Shown here: positions 15,178 through 18,116 of the stretch, in pieces
Layout of the letters: each line of letters begins with the position of its first letter
Numbering within the stretch: position 1 is the first letter of the stretch
The notes under the pieces: model-generated
Databases searched by the model: none
The model's input: the letters and a program-made list of their open reading frames with translations, nothing else
What the model was told of the DNA's origin: nothing
Made by a program: the position numbers and the translations under genes
Source: Lachnospiraceae bacterium UBA3785
GTDB lineage: Bacteria; Bacillota; Clostridia; Lachnospirales; Lachnospiraceae
NCBI GenBank assembly: GCA_002369495.1
Contig: DFFD01000248.1
Location: 1 to 18,116 of the forward strand
Direction of reading: 5' to 3'
DNA length: 18,116 nucleotides

Positions 15178-16331
15178 TGATCAGACAATACAGATTAAGA
15201 AATTACAATTTCAGGCTCCTCCTCTGGGTTCTCGCGCTCTCGGTGCTCGGGATCCTTCTGGTGGGATCCGCTGACAGCTCCCTCATGCTGCGCCAGCTGC
15301 TGGGCGTTATGCTGGGCATCACCGCGATGATCGTCGTCTCACTGATGGATTATTCCTGGATCATGTACTTCAAATGGATCTTCTACGCGCTGAACCTCCT
15401 GATGCTCTCGCTTGTCTTCCTGACGGGCCATTCCTCCCACGGAGCGACGCGTTGGATCCAGATCGGCAGTTTTGTGTTCCAGCCGGTCGAGGTGACCAAG
15501 GTTCTTCTGGTCATCTTTTTCGCGGGCTATTTCATGGATCATGAGAATGACCTGAGCCACCCGAAGACGATCTTCAAATCGCTGATCCTGCTTGCCGCGC
15601 CGCTGCTGCTGATCTTCCGGCAGCCGGACCTCAAGAACACGCTGACGATCCTGGTGATCTTTTCCCTGCTCTATTATGCCGCCGGGCTCAGCTACAAGGT
15701 CATCGCAATCATTCTGCTGATCCTCTCGCTGGCAGGAGGGTCTCTCGCGATCTATCTCTTTAACGCCGAGACGAAACCGTTTTTCCTCAGGGATTACCAG
15801 TGGGAGAGAGTCATGGCGTTCCGGTCCAGCGACAGTTCCTCCAGCGCGGACGACAACCGGCAGCAGCTCAACTCGGTCACGGCGATCGGCAGCGGGCAGC
15901 TCACCGGCAAGGGTCTCAACAACCAGGATGCCCAGTCGGCCAACAAGGGCAATTTCATCTCCGAGATTGAAAATGACTTCATTTTCGCTGTGGCAGGTGA
16001 GGAACTCGGATTTGTCGGCAGCGCCGGCATTGTCATCCTGCTTCTGCTCGTGGTTCTGGAGTGTATCCGGACCGGCAGCAGGGCGAAGGACATGGCCGGG
16101 CGTCTCATCGGCTGCGGGATCGGCGCGATCATCGCGATCCAGAGTTTCATCAATATCGGCGTCGCGACCATGCTCCTGCCGAACACCGGCACACCGCTGC
16201 CGTTCATCAGCTACGGCCTGACTTCGCTCGTCAGCCTCTACATCGCCATCGGTTTTGTCCTGAACGTCGGCCTCCAGACACGGATCCGCCTCTCCGAGGT
16301 GCGTGCGAGGAGAAAGGAGCACGGGCTATGA
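15177..16331 (+). CDS. rodA: Peptidoglycan glycosyltransferase RodA (SEDS family)
   Basis: RodA polymerises lipid II into glycan strands together with PBP2. The 384-residue protein has about ten membrane helices and the SEDS blocks in order: SHGATRWIQIGSFVFQPVE (the FQPSE motif reads FQPVE, 101-105), FRQPDLKNTL, a large extracellular loop with DYQWERVMAF and NSVTAIGSGQLTGKGLNN, NDFIFAVAGEELGFVG with the essential Asp267, and PNTGTPLPFISYGLTS near the C-terminus. It directly follows the PBP2 gene (TGATG overlap), the standard mrdA-mrdB pairing, so RodA is preferred over FtsW or SpoVE. The upstream Shine-Dalgarno sequence is weak, which fits coupled translation. The stop overlaps dacA by four bases. 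Confidence 0.95.
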   Translation: MIRQYRLRNYNFRLLLWVLALSVLGILLVGSADSSLMLRQLLGVMLGITAMIVVSLMDYSWIMYFKWIFYALNLLMLSLVFLTGHSSHGATRWIQIGSFVFQPVEVTKVLLVIFFAGYFMDHENDLSHPKTIFKSLILLAAPLLLIFRQPDLKNTLTILVIFSLLYYAAGLSYKVIAIILLILSLAGGSLAIYLFNAETKPFFLRDYQWERVMAFRSSDSSSSADDNRQQLNSVTAIGSGQLTGKGLNNQDAQSANKGNFISEIENDFIFAVAGEELGFVGSAGIVILLLLVVLECIRTGSRAKDMAGRLIGCGIGAIIAIQSFINIGVATMLLPNTGTPLPFISYGLTSLVSLYIAIGFVLNVGLQTRIRLSEVRARRKEHGL

Positions 16332-17341
16332 GCGAACGGAAGAATCGCGGCAGCATATTCCTCATTGCGGCAGGCGCCGTGTTTGTGTGCGCGGTCATCG
16401 GGATCCTGGCTGCCAGAAGCCGGATGCGGGAGAGCCGTACGGTGTCCATGCCGCTGCCGTACGTGAGCGAGGCTTATCTTCAGACCTCAAAAGGCCGGGT
16501 GACGGCTTACCAGAACAAGGATCCGTTCTCGAAGGATCTTTGCGTGAGCGAGGACAATACAGGCCTTGAAGGTTTATCCATCACCGAGGGCGAGTCGGGG
16601 GCTTTATTTTCCCTGGATGACAGGACCGTCCTGTTCTCCAGAAACATGTACGGGAAGATCTACCCGGCGTCCGTCACCAAGATCATGACGGCGATCCTGG
16701 TCCTCCGGCACGGGAATCTCGACGATTCCGTCCAGGTCACGGAGGAAGATCTGATGCTCGAGGAAGGGTCCCAGGTCGTCGGACTTGCCCCGGGCGATAC
16801 GGTAACGGTCAGGGAGCTCCTGCACGGACTTCTCATCCACTCGGGCAATGACGCTGCCATGGTCCTGGCCAGGCATGTCGGCGGATCGGTCCCGCATTTT
16901 GTGGAAATGATGAACGAGACGCTGAAGGAGCTGGGCGCGACGGGGAGCCATTTTTCCAATCCGTCTGGTCTTCACGACAGCAGCCACTACACGACCGTCT
17001 ACGATATTTACCTGATGCTGAACGAGGCTCTTAAGATGCAGGAGTTTGTCCGCATCATAAAAATGTCCGCCTACGCAATGACCGTGACCCATGCGGACGG
17101 GAACCGCGAGGTGATCAACCTCTCCTCGACGGACCGCTATCTGACCGGAACGGCCCAGTCGCCAAGGGACGTCATCATCCTTGGGGGAAAGACCGGCACG
17201 ACGTCCATGGCCGGCCACTGCCTTGCGCTGGCGAGCCAGAACGCTTTCGGGCAGAAATATATCAGCATTATCGTCGGCGCGAGGAACTCGGACCTGCTTT
17301 ACGGAGATATGAATAAGCTCCTTGCACAAATCAATGAATAA
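16328..17341 (+). CDS. D-alanyl-D-alanine carboxypeptidase (peptidase S11, DacA type)
   Basis: It would remove the terminal D-Ala from stem pentapeptides outside the membrane and so limit cross-linking. The ATG at 16328 overlaps the rodA stop (ATGA), with AAAGGAG at 16313-16319 eight bases upstream; 337 residues result. An N-terminal hydrophobic segment (about 9-28) acts as a signal anchor. The S11 catalytic motifs are complete: S115-VT-K118, S172-G-N174 and K288-T-G290, with GATGSHFSNPSGLHD between them. The chain ends soon after the KTG domain, so the usual C-terminal beta-rich PBP5 domain and amphipathic anchor are missing, and the N-terminal helix must hold it at the membrane. Last gene of the elongasome operon; a new promoter begins just five bases after its stop. 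Confidence 0.94.
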   Translation: MSERKNRGSIFLIAAGAVFVCAVIGILAARSRMRESRTVSMPLPYVSEAYLQTSKGRVTAYQNKDPFSKDLCVSEDNTGLEGLSITEGESGALFSLDDRTVLFSRNMYGKIYPASVTKIMTAILVLRHGNLDDSVQVTEEDLMLEEGSQVVGLAPGDTVTVRELLHGLLIHSGNDAAMVLARHVGGSVPHFVEMMNETLKELGATGSHFSNPSGLHDSSHYTTVYDIYLMLNEALKMQEFVRIIKMSAYAMTVTHADGNREVINLSSTDRYLTGTAQSPRDVIILGGKTGTTSMAGHCLALASQNAFGQKYISIIVGARNSDLLYGDMNKLLAQINE

Positions 17342-17345
17342 TTCC

Positions 17346-17374
17346 TTGTGTTTTTTCGGCTTATCATCTATAAT
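17346..17374 (+). promoter_or_regulatory. Predicted sigma-A promoter of the P-loop/HlyD-like genes
   Basis: TTGTGT (17346-17351) is followed after exactly 17 bases by a perfect TATAAT (17369-17374). Transcription would start near 17381. It sits directly behind the dacA stop, and no terminator hairpin with a T-run is visible between them, so dacA transcripts may also read through. Confidence 0.8.
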
Positions 17375-17386
17375 GTAAACAGAAGC

Positions 17387-17400
17387 TCCCGATATCGGGA
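17387..17400 (+). other. Palindromic leader stem-loop upstream of the P-loop gene
   Basis: TCCCGATATCGGGA is a perfect 14-base palindrome. As RNA it would form a five-base-pair stem with an ATAT loop within the first 20 bases of the transcript; as DNA it could bind a dimeric protein. It shares GCTCCCGA and GGGAA with the radC leader. The sequence after it is not T-rich enough to be a terminator. Confidence 0.5.
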
Positions 17401-17434
17401 AGTAATTTTCTTCTCAAACTAACCTACGATACAG

Positions 17435-17441
17435 AAGGAGG
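17435..17441 (+). promoter_or_regulatory. Strong Shine-Dalgarno sequence of the P-loop gene
   Basis: AAGGAGG is a full match to the anti-Shine-Dalgarno sequence, nine bases before the ATG at 17451. It is the strongest ribosome binding site in the window and, with the promoter and a long leader (about 70 bases), suggests high expression. Confidence 0.85.
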
Positions 17442-17450
17442 AAATCAAAT

Positions 17451-17870
17451 ATGGTTCGTTTAATTGTTGGTAATAAAGGGAAAGGGAAAACGACAGAGAT
17501 TCTTAACAGGGTTAATACCCAGATCAAGGAAGCGAAGGGCAGCATTGTTTACCTCGACAAGAGCAGCAAGCACATGTATGAACTCAACAACAAGATCCGC
17601 CTCATTGATGTTTCCCGTTTCCCGATTACGAACAGCGAACAGTTTGTTGGATTTATCTGCGGAATTATTTCCCAGGATCATGACCTTGAGGCCATGTATC
17701 TCGATGGTTTCATTAAATGCTCCAAGGTAAAGCCGGAAGAGATCACAACGACCATCAAGGAACTTGACGCCGTCAGCAATATGTTCAATATCGAATTTAT
17801 CATCTCGCTGTCGCTCGACAAGGAAGAGCTTGACAGCTCTCTGGAGGACATGATTCTTGTTGCTCTCTGA
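17451..17870 (+). CDS. Small P-loop ATPase-like protein of unknown function
   Basis: The protein has 139 residues and no assigned function. GNKGKGKT (7-14) fits the Walker A pattern GxxxxGKT exactly, and the hydrophobic run ending in Asp85 (EAMYLD, 80-85) could be Walker B. A hydrophobic strand (FIISLSLDKEEL) follows near the C-terminus. The pattern is a minimal RecA-like or ASCE core with no extra domain, signal peptide or membrane helix. I recall similar Lachnospiraceae proteins annotated loosely as PilT-like or ATP-binding, which is weak evidence. It has its own promoter and an excellent ribosome binding site. G+C is about 44% (157 of 360 bases at 17461-17820) against about 60% nearby, which fits either high expression with biased codons or acquisition. 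The downstream HlyD-like gene starts inside it. Confidence 0.85.
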   Translation: MVRLIVGNKGKGKTTEILNRVNTQIKEAKGSIVYLDKSSKHMYELNNKIRLIDVSRFPITNSEQFVGFICGIISQDHDLEAMYLDGFIKCSKVKPEEITTTIKELDAVSNMFNIEFIISLSLDKEELDSSLEDMILVAL

Positions 17871-18116
17871 TCCTTCAAAAGAACAGGGAAAATTAAAGAA
17901 AGCCAGAAAGAAATCCGATACCCGGCGCGCTGGCGCGTCGGGTATCGGTATACTTGTATTTGGGGCGATTTTATGCTACGCGGTCTTTATGCTCCTCATC
18001 GGAGCATCCCGCAGGCATGTCGAGACCTATGAGGTCGTCCCGGGATCGCTCGGCAGCGACCTGACGTTTACCGGCGTCGCGATCCGGGAGGAGACATGCG
18101 TCGAACCGGCGGATCA
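17857..18116 (+). CDS. HlyD-like membrane-anchored protein, 3' end missing
   Basis: The open frame runs to the right edge and has no ATG near its 5' end. The best start is TTG at 17857, nine bases after GGAGG (17843-17847) and 14 bases inside the P-loop gene; TTG at 17860 is an alternative. The product begins with a strongly basic tail (SKEQGKLKKARKKSDTRRAG), then one transmembrane helix (GILVFGAILCYAVFMLLIGA, about 33-52). It then reads VETYEVVPGSLGSDLTFTGVAIREETCVEPAD, where YEVVPGSL and the following beta-strands resemble the N-terminal part of HlyD/membrane-fusion proteins. This topology fits a periplasmic-adaptor-like protein of a Gram-positive cell, but the lipoyl and barrel domains are outside the window. 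The N-terminal codons contain a long inverted repeat. Confidence 0.75.
   Translation, partial: MLLSDPSKEQGKLKKARKKSDTRRAGASGIGILVFGAILCYAVFMLLIGASRRHVETYEVVPGSLGSDLTFTGVAIREETCVEPAD
17915..17948 (+). other. Long inverted repeat inside the 5' coding part of the HlyD-like gene
   Basis: Arms CCGATACCCG (17915-17924) and CGGGTATCGG (17939-17948) are perfect complements. Inside them a G-T position and CGCGC/GCGCG extend the stem to 16 base pairs around a two-base TG loop, in practice a four-base loop. No T-run follows, so it is not a canonical intrinsic terminator. It lies about 45 bases behind the P-loop stop and may lower or time expression of the downstream gene. Confidence 0.8.

Noticed and set aside
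15339..16322. Antisense open frame (327 residues) opposite rodA
   Set aside because: A highly charged shadow of a membrane protein gene, with no motif.
16061..16327. 89-codon upstream extension of dacA
   Set aside because: It is an out-of-frame reading of rodA, rich in Arg and His; the ATG at 16328 has a good ribosome binding site and leads into a signal anchor.
17915..17960. Intrinsic terminator after the P-loop gene
   Set aside because: The hairpin is strong but no T-run follows, and an open frame with a membrane helix reads through it; kept as an inverted repeat instead.

Overview
The window (about 60% G+C by eye) reads as a chromosomal housekeeping region of a high-G+C Clostridia, most likely Lachnospiraceae. 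The reasons are the order mutS-mutL-miaA-(methionine gamma-lyase-like), radC-mreB-mreC-mreD-pbp2-rodA-dacA, the endonuclease-type MutL, and a small P-loop gene followed by a HlyD-like gene. The genus cannot be named from the sequence. All genes lie on the plus strand. No tRNA, rRNA, insertion sequence, phage gene or CRISPR array was seen, and no stretch over 300 bases lacks a gene.

Region 1 (1-9069) is one tightly packed transcription unit that enters from the left: mutS (5' end missing), mutL, miaA, a PLP-dependent Met_gamma_lyase-family protein, an HI0933/YhiN-type flavoprotein and a COG2509-type flavoprotein. Most junctions are ATGA overlaps, so translational coupling is likely. It joins mismatch repair, tRNA A37 prenylation and three poorly understood redox/PLP enzymes. 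MutL carries two in-frame tandem repeats in its linker and a changed last position in its endonuclease motif.

Region 2 (9070-17341) starts with a promoter and a short structured leader, then radC, a divergent mreB, mreC, mreD, a very large class B PBP2, rodA and a D,D-carboxypeptidase gene. From radC to dacA every junction overlaps. This is a complete elongasome cassette: actin-like filament, MreC/MreD scaffold, the RodA glycosyltransferase and PBP2 transpeptidase pair, and a carboxypeptidase that trims stem peptides.

Region 3 (17342-18116) has a good sigma-A-type promoter, a palindromic leader and a strong Shine-Dalgarno sequence. These precede a 139-residue P-loop protein of unknown function whose G+C (about 44%) is well below its neighbours. 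A membrane-anchored HlyD-like protein follows, starts inside the P-loop gene at a TTG and runs off the right edge. A 16-bp stem lies in its first codons.

I do not see a clearly new defence or mobile system. The points most worth a second look are the P-loop/HlyD pair, the roughly 240-residue PBP2 insert, the divergent MreB and the repeat-bearing MutL linker.
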